A stretch of 52,489 nucleotides of DNA from Hyphomicrobiales bacterium (lineage in GTDB: Bacteria; Pseudomonadota; Alphaproteobacteria; Rhizobiales; Beijerinckiaceae), in assembly GCA_027483795.1 (NCBI GenBank), contig JAIXTT010000096.1:1-52489 (forward strand). Direction: 5' to 3'. Below the pieces are notes generated by a model, which saw nothing but the letters and a program-made list of their open reading frames with translations, was not told the origin of the DNA and did not search any database. Below are positions 46,203 through 52,489 of the stretch, in pieces. The translations under genes and the position numbers were made by a program. Each line of letters starts with the position of its first letter. Within the stretch, counting starts at the first letter, position 1.

Positions 46203-46425
46203 GTTTGGTGAATTCCGTTCCGCCGTCGGCGGGAAAGGATCGACCCATGCCGGAGACCGTCTTTCGTACCGCGCCGCGGGCGCGCGCGGCGGGGCCGGAT
46301 CCTCGAAGCGGGTCCGCCCGGGCGGTCGCTTCGATGCGCGGTCGGCCCGTCGCGTTCGATTTCGATGTTGCGGGTTCCGTTTCCGGTCGAGTCGCCCTAG
46401 GTGTCTGCGCGGAGAAAGAAACACC
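46203..46425 (+). other. Long leader before the flavin reductase gene
   Basis: This is the remainder of the one gene-free stretch above 300 bases (46059-46425). After the divergent promoters and operators there are about 220 GC-rich bases with no recognised RNA family. An open frame with a TTG at 46205 or an ATG at 46247 (about 60 residues from MPETVFRTAPRARAAG) runs through it and its TGA overlaps the GTG at 46426. Composition is Arg/Ala-rich and it resembles no family I know; coding is doubtful. Confidence 0.35.
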
Positions 46426-46983
46426 GTGAACCAGAGTTCGGATGCCATGACCCAAGCCGCCGCGACCCAAGCCGCGAGTGAAGCCGACGCCGCCGCGCGG
46501 CCCGCCTTCGATCCGCGCGATTTCCGCCATGCGCTGGGAAGCTTCGCGACGGGCGTCACGATCATCACGGCGCAGGGCGCGGACGGTCGCCGCGTCGGGC
46601 TGACCTGCAATTCCTTCGCCTCGGTCTCGCTCGATCCGCCGCTGGTGCTGTGGAGCATCGTGGTGCATTCGCCGAGTCTGGCGACCTTCCAGGAGGCCTC
46701 GCATTTCACGGTGAACGTGCTGGGCCGCTCCCAAGCGGATCTCGCGATGAAGTTCGCGCGCCCGGCCGAGGACAAGTTCGAAGGCGTCGATTGGACGCCC
46801 GGGCGCGGCTCCGCCCCGGTGCTGGCGGGGACGATCGCGAGCTTCGAATGCCGCAACGCCTACCGCTATTACGGCGGCGACCATGTGATCTTCCTCGGCG
46901 AGGTCGAGGCCTATTCCTACCATCGCGACGAGCCGCTCCTGTTTTCGCGGGGCGCCTTCGGATCCTTCGTCCCCGCCTCCTGA
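46426..46983 (+). CDS. Flavin reductase family protein (FMN-binding split barrel)
   Basis: About 185 residues. The core FRHALGSFATGVTIITAQGADG, GLTCNSFASVSLDPPLVLWS and HFTVNVLGRSQADLAMKFA are the split-barrel flavin reductase motifs of the small component of two-part monooxygenases; these pass reduced FMN to an oxygenase. The likely partner is the LLM monooxygenase at 48744-49847. The start is uncertain: a GTG at 46426 has GGAGAAAG upstream, and an ATG at 46447 is also in frame. It is expressed with tetR 11 bases downstream and controlled by the operator at 46189-46202. Confidence 0.9.
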   Translation: MNQSSDAMTQAAATQAASEADAAARPAFDPRDFRHALGSFATGVTIITAQGADGRRVGLTCNSFASVSLDPPLVLWSIVVHSPSLATFQEASHFTVNVLGRSQADLAMKFARPAEDKFEGVDWTPGRGSAPVLAGTIASFECRNAYRYYGGDHVIFLGEVEAYSYHRDEPLLFSRGAFGSFVPAS

Positions 46984-46994
46984 CCGCGCATGCC

Positions 46995-47690
46995 ATGACC
47001 AGACCCGCCGCCCTCGCCGTCCCTCGCGTGAAGCAGAGGAGGCTCTCGCCGGACGAAAGACGACGCGACTTCATCGCCAAGGCCGCGGAGTTCTTCGCCG
47101 AGGAGGGCTTCGACGGGGGAACGCGCGAACTCGCGCGCAAGCTCGGCGTGACCCAGCCGCTGCTCTATCGTTATTTTCCGAGCAAGGAGGAGCTGATCCG
47201 CGAGGTTTACCGGACGGTCTATCTCGACCGTTGGCAGGCGGACTGGGACAAGCTCCTGACCGACCGTTCGCTGCCGATCCGGGAACGGATGCAGCGCTTC
47301 TACGACGCCTATACGGATGCGATCTTCACGCGCGAATGGATGCGGATCTATCTGTTCTCGGGGCTCAAGGGCGTCGAGATCAACAAATGGTATGTCGGCA
47401 TCGTCGAGGACCGCATCCTGAAGCGGATCGTGACGGAGTATCGCGCCGAAGCGGGCCTGCCGGAGCAGGACCCGCTGCCCGCCGAACTCGAACTCGGCTG
47501 GATCCTGCAGGGCGGCATCTTCTATTACGGCGTCCGCAAGCACATCTACGGATCGACGGTGCTGGAGGACAAGGAGCGCGTCATCTCGAACGCGATCGAC
47601 GTGTTCCTCGAAGGCATTTCGCGGGTGTTCGGGACGGGCGTGCGGGTGCGCACGACGGCGGCGCGGCGTCCCCCGGCCGACGAAGCCTGA
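46995..47690 (+). CDS. TetR family transcriptional regulator
   Basis: 231 residues. The N-terminal DNA-binding domain includes FIAKAAEFFAEEGFDGGTRE and the recognition helix in ELARKLGVTQPLLYRYFPSK (about 38-58), classic TetR. The C-terminal ligand domain is helical (IYLFSGLKGVEINKWYVG). It lies directly after the flavin reductase gene and close to four TTATC-N4-GATAA-like sites, so it is the best candidate for their repressor. The frame opens at 46650; the ATG at 46995 gives a normal TetR N-terminus. Confidence 0.93.
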   Translation: MTRPAALAVPRVKQRRLSPDERRRDFIAKAAEFFAEEGFDGGTRELARKLGVTQPLLYRYFPSKEELIREVYRTVYLDRWQADWDKLLTDRSLPIRERMQRFYDAYTDAIFTREWMRIYLFSGLKGVEINKWYVGIVEDRILKRIVTEYRAEAGLPEQDPLPAELELGWILQGGIFYYGVRKHIYGSTVLEDKERVISNAIDVFLEGISRVFGTGVRVRTTAARRPPADEA

Positions 47691-47702
47691 CGCGCCGGCC
47701 GA

Positions 47703-48635
47703 TCAGGCGGCCGGATCGCGTCCGATCCTCGCGCGGCGGAACTCCGTCGCGCGGACGGCCTCTTCGGCCAGAAGGTCCGAAAACAGCTTCGCCGCGGGCG
47801 TCATGGCGCGGCGCGCGGGTTCGATCAGCACGAAATCGGCGAAGAGCGCGGGCTCGGCCAAGGGACGGATGTCGAAGCGCTCGCCGTCGAGTTCGTTGAA
47901 CATCATCACCGACGGCAGCACCGCGACCCAGTCCGTCGCCTCGACGAAGCGCAGCGTGCCCATCATCGCGTCGAGTTCGAGCCGGCGTTCCACATGGACG
48001 TCGTTGACGGAGAAATAGGTTTCGAGATTGCGGCGACGCGCGTTCTGCAGGCTGGGCAGCACGAATTTCAGCGGCCCCATGCCCGACAGCCGCGCCGGCG
48101 CGAGATGATCGCCCGTCCGGCCGCGCGCGGCGACGAGCAGTTCCCGATCCCTGACGAGCAGCGTCGCGCTCAACCCGACCACGGGCGCGGCACCGGGCAC
48201 GACCGCGAAATCGAGATCGCCCTTCAGGACCATTTCGGTGAGGACGGCGGAATAGGCCTCGGTCACCCGGATCTCGGCGGTCGGCGCGGCGTCGAGATAG
48301 CGTTCGAGCGTCGGCGAAAGAAGCGCGCGGGTGAAGGTCGGCATCAGACCGACCCGCACGGGATCGGAAAACGTGCCCGCGGCCCGCACGTCCCGGCTCG
48401 CCGCGTCCAGACGCCGCAGCACGGCGACGCATTCCTCGTAATAGCGCCGCCCGGCCGCCGTCGGCGTGACCGCCCGCCCGTCCCGCTGGAAGAGCGGCGT
48501 GGCGAGAAAATCCTCGAGCTGCTTCACATGCTGGGACACGCCGGATTGCGTCGCTCCCTCGCGCTCGGCCGCGGCGGTGAAGGACCCCTCCTCGAACACG
48601 GCGACGAAGGAGCGGATGCGGCGCAGCGAGTGCAT
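47703..48635 (-). CDS. LysR family transcriptional regulator
   Basis: 310 residues. The winged helix-turn-helix is at the N-terminus (RIRSFVAVFEEGSFTAAAER, then TQSGVSQHVKQLEDFLATPL), followed by the LysR co-inducer domain from about residue 90. It is divergent from the LLM monooxygenase operon. A palindrome of the LysR type (48642-48656) lies 7 bases upstream of its start. Control of the LLM operon and itself is inferred from this layout. It is convergent with tetR (12-base gap). Confidence 0.94.
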   Translation of the reverse strand: MHSLRRIRSFVAVFEEGSFTAAAEREGATQSGVSQHVKQLEDFLATPLFQRDGRAVTPTAAGRRYYEECVAVLRRLDAASRDVRAAGTFSDPVRVGLMPTFTRALLSPTLERYLDAAPTAEIRVTEAYSAVLTEMVLKGDLDFAVVPGAAPVVGLSATLLVRDRELLVAARGRTGDHLAPARLSGMGPLKFVLPSLQNARRRNLETYFSVNDVHVERRLELDAMMGTLRFVEATDWVAVLPSVMMFNELDGERFDIRPLAEPALFADFVLIEPARRAMTPAAKLFSDLLAEEAVRATEFRRARIGRDPAA

Positions 48636-48641
48636 GGGGCT

Positions 48642-48656
48642 ATCAAAAATGTTGAT
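48642..48656. promoter_or_regulatory. LysR-type box ATCAAAAATGTTGAT
   Basis: A 15-base inverted repeat (ATCAA and TTGAT around AAATG) contains the T-N11-A pattern of LysR binding sites. It lies in the 108-base divergent gap between the LysR gene and the LLM operon, adjacent to the LysR start. Confidence 0.5.
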
Positions 48657-48743
48657 GGGTCGAAGAAAGAATAATCATTTCCGACCGGGAGACGGCAAGC
48701 CTAAAAAAGGCACAACCACGACAGGCGATCCCGAGGAGAGGTC

Positions 48744-49847
48744 ATGAAGCTCGGCTTCTTTACCATGCCGATCCATCCGCTCGACAAGGACTGGCGGCAA
48801 TGCATGCGGGAGGACCGCGAGGCCTTCCTGCTGGCCGACGAACTCGGCTTCGTCGAGGCCTATGTCGGCGAGCATGTGACCGACAAGGCGGAGAACATCA
48901 CCTCCTGCATGGCCTTCGTCGCCTATCTCGCGGCGGCCACCAAGAACATCAAGCTCGGCACCGGCACCGTGAACATGCCGAACGCGCATCCGGCCGCGGT
49001 GGCGGGCACGGTCGCGATGCTCGACCACATGCTCGACGGCCGCTTCATCTTCGGCATCAGCCCCGGCGGCCTGCTCTCGGACGCCGAGGTGTTCGGCAAT
49101 CTCGACGCCGACCGCAACGCGATGTTCGTCGAGGCGATCAACACCGTCCTCGCGATCTGGGACGGCGAGCCGCCCTACAACATCGAAGGCAAGTACTGGA
49201 AGATCTCGACCGAGCGCACGCTCTTCAAGGAGATCGGCCAGGGCTACATTCCCAAGCCGCTGCAGCGTCCGCATCCCCCGATCGTGGTGACGGCGGTGGC
49301 GCCCTTCTCCAAGGGCGTGACCGAAGCGGCGTCGCGCGGATGGGATCCGATTTCGGCGAACTTCCTGATGCCCGTCTGGGCCAAGAGCCATTGGCCGAGC
49401 TATGTCGAGGGCTGCGAACGGGCCGGACGCAAGGCCGATCCCGCGAATTGGCGCGTCGCCAAGAGCGTGTTCGTCGCCGACGATCTCGCCACCGCCAAGC
49501 GTTATGCGCTCGATCCGAACGGTCCTTACGTCTCCTACTACCGGTCGCTCTACACCAAGCTGAAGAAGAACGGCCGCATCAATCTCTTCAAGACCTATCG
49601 CGACCAGCCGGACGACGAGGTCACGCTCGACTTCGTCTGCGAGAAGCTGATCATCTGGGGCACGCCCGACAAGGTGGCCGACGACGTGCTCGCGCTGCGC
49701 GAAGAGGTCGGCGACTTCGGCACGCTGCTCTATGCGGGCAAGGACTGGACGGATTACGAACTCGGCCGGCGGTCGATGATCCTTGCGGCGGAAAAGATGC
49801 TGCCGCGCGTGAATGCGGCGCTGCCGCGGTCGGAGGCGGCGGAATGA
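48744..49847 (+). CDS. LLM-class flavin-dependent monooxygenase (limonene-monooxygenase-like)
   Basis: 367 residues, luciferase-like TIM barrel. MKLGFFTMPIHPLDKDWRQ, ELGFVEAYVGEHVTD, IKLGTGTVNMPNAHPAAVAG and MLDGRFIFGISPGG are signature blocks of the limonene 1,2-monooxygenase/alkanal monooxygenase group. These use reduced FMN supplied by a separate reductase; the flavin reductase at 46426 is the obvious candidate. GGAGAGG precedes the ATG. Its stop overlaps the hydrolase start (ATGA). The substrate is unknown. Confidence 0.92.
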   Translation: MKLGFFTMPIHPLDKDWRQCMREDREAFLLADELGFVEAYVGEHVTDKAENITSCMAFVAYLAAATKNIKLGTGTVNMPNAHPAAVAGTVAMLDHMLDGRFIFGISPGGLLSDAEVFGNLDADRNAMFVEAINTVLAIWDGEPPYNIEGKYWKISTERTLFKEIGQGYIPKPLQRPHPPIVVTAVAPFSKGVTEAASRGWDPISANFLMPVWAKSHWPSYVEGCERAGRKADPANWRVAKSVFVADDLATAKRYALDPNGPYVSYYRSLYTKLKKNGRINLFKTYRDQPDDEVTLDFVCEKLIIWGTPDKVADDVLALREEVGDFGTLLYAGKDWTDYELGRRSMILAAEKMLPRVNAALPRSEAAE

Positions 49848-50647
49848 GCGGCGTGACGATGATCGACCGGGGCGGCTTCCGCCTCGCGACGCGGGTGACG
49901 GGACAGGCCGAAGGCGCGCCCTGGCTGGTACTCTCCAATTCGCTCGGCGCCTCCATGATGATGTGGGACGGCCAGCTCGAAAAGCTGAACCGGACCTATC
50001 GCGTGCTCTCCTACGACACGCGCGGCCACGGCGCGTCCGACGCTCCTCCGGGGCCCTATTCCTTCCCGGATCTCGTGGGCGACGTGATCGCGATCATGGA
50101 TCACTGCAAGATCGCCAAGGCGACCTTCATGGGCCTGTCGCTCGGCGGGATGACGGGCATGGGCCTCGCGCTCTCCCATCCCGACCGGTTCGACCGGATC
50201 GTGGTCTGCGACGCGCGGGCCGACAATCCCGAGCCCTTCGTGAAGAGCTGGGACGACCGGATGGCGGCGATCGACGCCGGCGGCCTGAAGGCGATCCTGA
50301 ACGGGACCATGGAACGCTGGTTCGTCGAGCCTTGGCGCAAGGCGAATCCGGAGCGGCTCAAGGCCTTCGAGGACGCGTTCCTGAAGACCTCCGTGACGGG
50401 CTACAAGGGTTGTGCCGAAGCGCTGAAGACCTTGAACTACCTCAAGGATCTCGGCGCGGTGAAGGTGCCGATCCTCTATGTCGGCGGCGAGCAGGACATG
50501 GGGGCGCCGATCGCGGCGATGGGCGCCATGTCTGCCGCGACGCCCGGCTCCGCGCTGGCGGGCATTCCCGATGCGGCGCATCTGCCGAACGTCGACAACC
50601 CCGCGGCCTTCGACCGCGCGATCGCTCCCTTCCTCCGGCTCTCCTGA
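49844..50647 (+). CDS. Alpha/beta hydrolase (3-oxoadipate enol-lactonase-like)
   Basis: 267 residues. SNSLGASMMMWDGQL (oxyanion region), YDTRGHGASDAPPGPYS, the nucleophile elbow GLSLGGMTGMGLA, Asp in VGGEQDMG and His in PDAAHLPNV form a full catalytic triad. The layout is that of PcaD enol-lactonase and related C-C or ester hydrolases. There are no protocatechuate genes around, so the real substrate is probably the product of the LLM monooxygenase, whose gene overlaps it by 4 bases (ATGA). Confidence 0.92.
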   Translation: MSGVTMIDRGGFRLATRVTGQAEGAPWLVLSNSLGASMMMWDGQLEKLNRTYRVLSYDTRGHGASDAPPGPYSFPDLVGDVIAIMDHCKIAKATFMGLSLGGMTGMGLALSHPDRFDRIVVCDARADNPEPFVKSWDDRMAAIDAGGLKAILNGTMERWFVEPWRKANPERLKAFEDAFLKTSVTGYKGCAEALKTLNYLKDLGAVKVPILYVGGEQDMGAPIAAMGAMSAATPGSALAGIPDAAHLPNVDNPAAFDRAIAPFLRLS

Positions 50648-50717
50648 GCCGGAGCTTCCCCCGCCCGAAACGCGCCGGGGGCCGCCCGGCGCGGGACCGT
50701 TTCGAGGATCCCCCGCC

Positions 50718-51596
50718 ATGGCATTGACCGACCGCATTCCCTATCAGGCCATCGTCGACCGACCGAAGCTCACTCTGCCCGGCAACAAGCGCGTCGCCGT
50801 GTGGTGCATCCTCAACGTCGAGGAATGGCGGATCGAGCGGAACATGCCGCGGACGGTGCTGTCGCCGCCGATGGGCCAGCCGCTTCTGCCGGACGTGCCG
50901 AACTGGTCCTGGCATGAATACGGGATGCGCGCGGGCTTCTGGCGGCAGTTCGAGGCGCTGACCAAGCGCAGCATTCCGACCACGCTCGCGATCAACGGCA
51001 ATGTCGTGAAGTCCTATCCGCGGATCGCCGCGGCGGGCCGCGAGGCGGGTTTCGAATTCATGGGCCACGGCTTCATCCAGGGGCCGATGCACAAGGTCGA
51101 GAATCAGGACGACGCGATCCGCCGGACGGTCGAGAACATCGCCGAATTCACGGGCAAGGCCCCGCGTTCCTGGGAAAGCCCGGGCCTGACCGAGACGGAG
51201 GAGACGCTCGACCTGCTGCGCAAGCACGGCATCGAATACGTCGCCGACTGGGTGATCGACGATCTTCCGCAGGAGGTCGATACGCCCCACGGCGTGATCA
51301 CGACGATTCCCTATACGGTCGAGACGAACGACATCACCGTCTACGCGCTGCAGCATCACGAATCGGACGTCTTCCTGAAGCGCGGCAAGGACCAGTTCGA
51401 CCGCCTTTATCAGGAAGGTGCGACCAATGCGCGCGTGATGGCGATCTCGATGCATCCCTACATCACGGGCGTGCCGCACCGGATCCGCTATCTGGAAGAG
51501 TTGCTCGACTACGTTATCGGTCACGAGGGCACCTGTCTGATGACCGCGAGCGAATTGGGCGACTGGTATCGCGGCGAGATGGCGAAACATCGCTGA
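50718..51596 (+). CDS. PuuE-like polysaccharide-deacetylase-fold amidohydrolase
   Basis: 292 residues in the NodB/CE4 fold. Instead of the TFDD motif of true polysaccharide deacetylases it has CILNVEEW, like the NYEEG form in PuuE-type allantoinases, and FMGHGFIQGPMH for the metal-binding loop. WESPGLTETEETLDLLRKHG and HPYITGVPHRIRYLEELLDY follow. No signal peptide, so it is cytoplasmic and probably acts on a small amide or cyclic imide. It is third in the LLM operon (70 bases after the hydrolase). Confidence 0.85.
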   Translation: MALTDRIPYQAIVDRPKLTLPGNKRVAVWCILNVEEWRIERNMPRTVLSPPMGQPLLPDVPNWSWHEYGMRAGFWRQFEALTKRSIPTTLAINGNVVKSYPRIAAAGREAGFEFMGHGFIQGPMHKVENQDDAIRRTVENIAEFTGKAPRSWESPGLTETEETLDLLRKHGIEYVADWVIDDLPQEVDTPHGVITTIPYTVETNDITVYALQHHESDVFLKRGKDQFDRLYQEGATNARVMAISMHPYITGVPHRIRYLEELLDYVIGHEGTCLMTASELGDWYRGEMAKHR

Positions 51597-51618
51597 CATC
51601 GTCGCTTCCGCCGATCGG

Positions 51619-51658
51619 AACGGGCGGTCCGGGCGCATTGCGGCCGGGCCCGTTTCGC
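51619..51658 (+). terminator. Terminator-like hairpin after the LLM operon
   Basis: A 7-bp outer stem (AACGGGC at 51619-51625 with GCCCGTT at 51648-51654) holds a partly paired inner loop and is followed by TTCGCTTT. It would end the LLM-hydrolase-amidohydrolase transcript. Confidence 0.45.
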
Positions 51659-51682
51659 TTTGCCGTGCCTTGGATCCACGTC

Positions 51683-51746
51683 AAATTATCGTATGATAAT
51701 TTCGCTTGGTTTTCGCTTGATAAATTAGTCGAGCCGCGGATAGTCT
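51683..51746 (+). promoter_or_regulatory. Two TTATC-N4-GATAA-type operators and a promoter before the CocE gene
   Basis: The first palindrome is a 20-base inverted repeat (51683-51702) with core TTATC-GTAT-GATAA (51686-51699). The second, TTTTC-GCTT-GATAA (51710-51723), overlaps a candidate -35 TTGATA (51717-51722), followed by an 18-base spacer and -10 TAGTCT (51741-51746). The cores match the sites at 46103-46116 and 46189-46202, so this gene probably shares their repressor. Confidence 0.6.
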
Positions 51747-51803
51747 TCCCGTCGGGGAGAGCGGACCGGTCAACGGTCCCGGACGCGAGGGAAGGGCACA
51801 TCC

Positions 51804-52489
51804 ATGGCGACCAGCACGATTCAGGACGGCATGATCTTCGACTTCGACGTCGAGATCCGGATGGACGACGGGCTCGTCCTCAAGGCGGACGTGTTCCGCC
51901 CGATCGAGCCGGGGCGTTATCCCGTGCTGCTGACCTACGGACCCTATGCCAAGGGGCTCGCCTTCCAGGAAGGCTATCCGAGCGCCTGGCAGCGGATGGT
52001 CCAGCAGCATCCCGACGTCGCCTACGGCTCGACCAACAAGTATCAGAACTGGGAAGTCGTCGACCCGGAGAAGTGGGTGCCGCACGGCTATGTCTGCGTG
52101 CGCGTCGACTCGCGCGGCACGGGCCGTTCGCCGGGCCATGTCGATCACTTCTCGCCGCGCGAGACGCGCGACTTCTATGAATGCATCGAATGGTCGGGCG
52201 TTCAGGACTGGTCGAACGGCAAGGTCGGCCTGAACGGCATTTCCTATTACGGCATCAACCAGTGGCACGTGGCCTCGCTGCAGCCGCCGCATCTCGCGGC
52301 GATGTGCATCTGGGAAGGCTCGGCCGACTGGTATCGCGACATGACGCATCACGGCGGCATCGTCTCGACCTTCTGGGCCAATTGGTACGACATGCAGGTC
52401 AAGACCGTGCAATACGGTCTCGGCGAGCGCGGACCCCGCTCGAAGGTCAACGGCTCGCTGGTCTGCGGCGACGAGAATTTCTCGGACGA
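51804..52489 (+). CDS. CocE/NonD-family hydrolase (X-Pro dipeptidyl-peptidase-like), 3' end beyond the window
   Basis: About 228 residues are visible and the frame stays open to the window edge. EIRMDDGLVLKADVFRPIEPG and PVLLTYGPYAKG open the S15-type alpha/beta hydrolase; VRVDSRGTGRSPG is the conserved strand-turn and GLNGISYYGINQW holds the nucleophile Ser (G-x-S-Y-x-G). Members hydrolyse esters and amides (cocaine esterase, acylases). A strong GAGGGAAGGG stretch precedes the ATG. The operators upstream suggest co-regulation with the cyclase and flavin reductase units. Confidence 0.9.
   Translation, partial: MATSTIQDGMIFDFDVEIRMDDGLVLKADVFRPIEPGRYPVLLTYGPYAKGLAFQEGYPSAWQRMVQQHPDVAYGSTNKYQNWEVVDPEKWVPHGYVCVRVDSRGTGRSPGHVDHFSPRETRDFYECIEWSGVQDWSNGKVGLNGISYYGINQWHVASLQPPHLAAMCIWEGSADWYRDMTHHGGIVSTFWANWYDMQVKTVQYGLGERGPRSKVNGSLVCGDENFSD

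Noticed and set aside
46426-50647. A Rut-type uracil degradation operon (LLM oxygenase, flavin reductase, TetR, alpha/beta hydrolase)
   Set aside because: The parts list is similar, but RutB, RutC, RutE and RutG equivalents are absent, the genes are in separate units, and the LLM protein looks like the limonene-monooxygenase group rather than RutA.
1-52489. CRISPR arrays, transposons, integrases, attachment sites and rRNA genes
   Set aside because: Looked for repeated units, transposase or integrase motifs and rRNA sequence; none seen. The two tRNA genes have no integrase beside them.

Overview
The window is a GC-rich (roughly two-thirds G+C by eye) bacterial chromosome segment. Gene content and order point to an alphaproteobacterium of the Hyphomicrobiales (Rhizobiales) type: a small-type purL with separate purS and purQ, lptM-lysA followed by a DUF4175/TIGR02302 protein, a PduO-type adenosyltransferase beside etfBA-hbd, and the block rplU-rpmA-GNAT-obgE-proB-proA-nadD-rsfS-rlmH-envC-ctpA-deacetylase-rppH. 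I cannot assign a genus from sequence alone. There are no rRNA genes, insertion sequences, phage genes or CRISPR arrays.

Layout. 1-6.1 kb: purine synthesis (purC partial, purS, purQ, purL) with bolA and grxD; a TadG-like gene on the opposite strand splits purQ from purL. 6.2-12.9 kb: TlpA-type thioredoxin, argH, lptM, lysA, a large DUF4175 membrane protein and a small twin-TM protein. 12.9-17 kb: PagL-like outer-membrane protein, cobalamin adenosyltransferase, etfB, etfA and hbdA (acyl-CoA/hydroxybutyrate metabolism). 17-19.9 kb: HNH nuclease, dsbB, tRNA-Leu(CAA), EamA exporter, rppH. 19.9-31.3 kb: a long leftward housekeeping block for proline and NAD synthesis, ribosome assembly and cell-wall division, with several 4-bp stop/start overlaps; a good promoter lies upstream of rplU. 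31.4-35.2 kb: an unrecognised protein, then a DUF4212/sodium:solute symporter pair and two small membrane proteins. 35.4-40.4 kb: tRNA-Ser(CGA), selO, and a two-gene exopolysaccharide operon (HlyD-like fusion protein plus PilZ-containing cellulose-synthase-like glycosyltransferase).

40.5-52.5 kb is accessory and catabolic: a zeta-like GST, a histidinol-dehydrogenase-family enzyme with an SDR and a LacI regulator, a second GST with a cyclase-family hydrolase, a flavin reductase with a TetR regulator, a LysR regulator, and an LLM flavin monooxygenase with an alpha/beta hydrolase and a PuuE-like amidohydrolase. A CocE/NonD-type esterase runs off the right edge.

The most interesting signal is regulatory. 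AT-rich palindromes of the form TTATC-N4-GATAA sit over plausible promoters in the cyclase/flavin-reductase divergent region (two sites) and again before the CocE gene (two sites). They tie three transcription units together, most simply under the TetR protein encoded between them. A separate LacI-type palindrome (TTGCACTCGTGTGCAA) precedes the HisD-like/SDR/lacI operon. Together these suggest an inducible catabolic pathway for an unidentified, probably cyclic or amide/ester-containing compound. The substrate cannot be read from the sequence.
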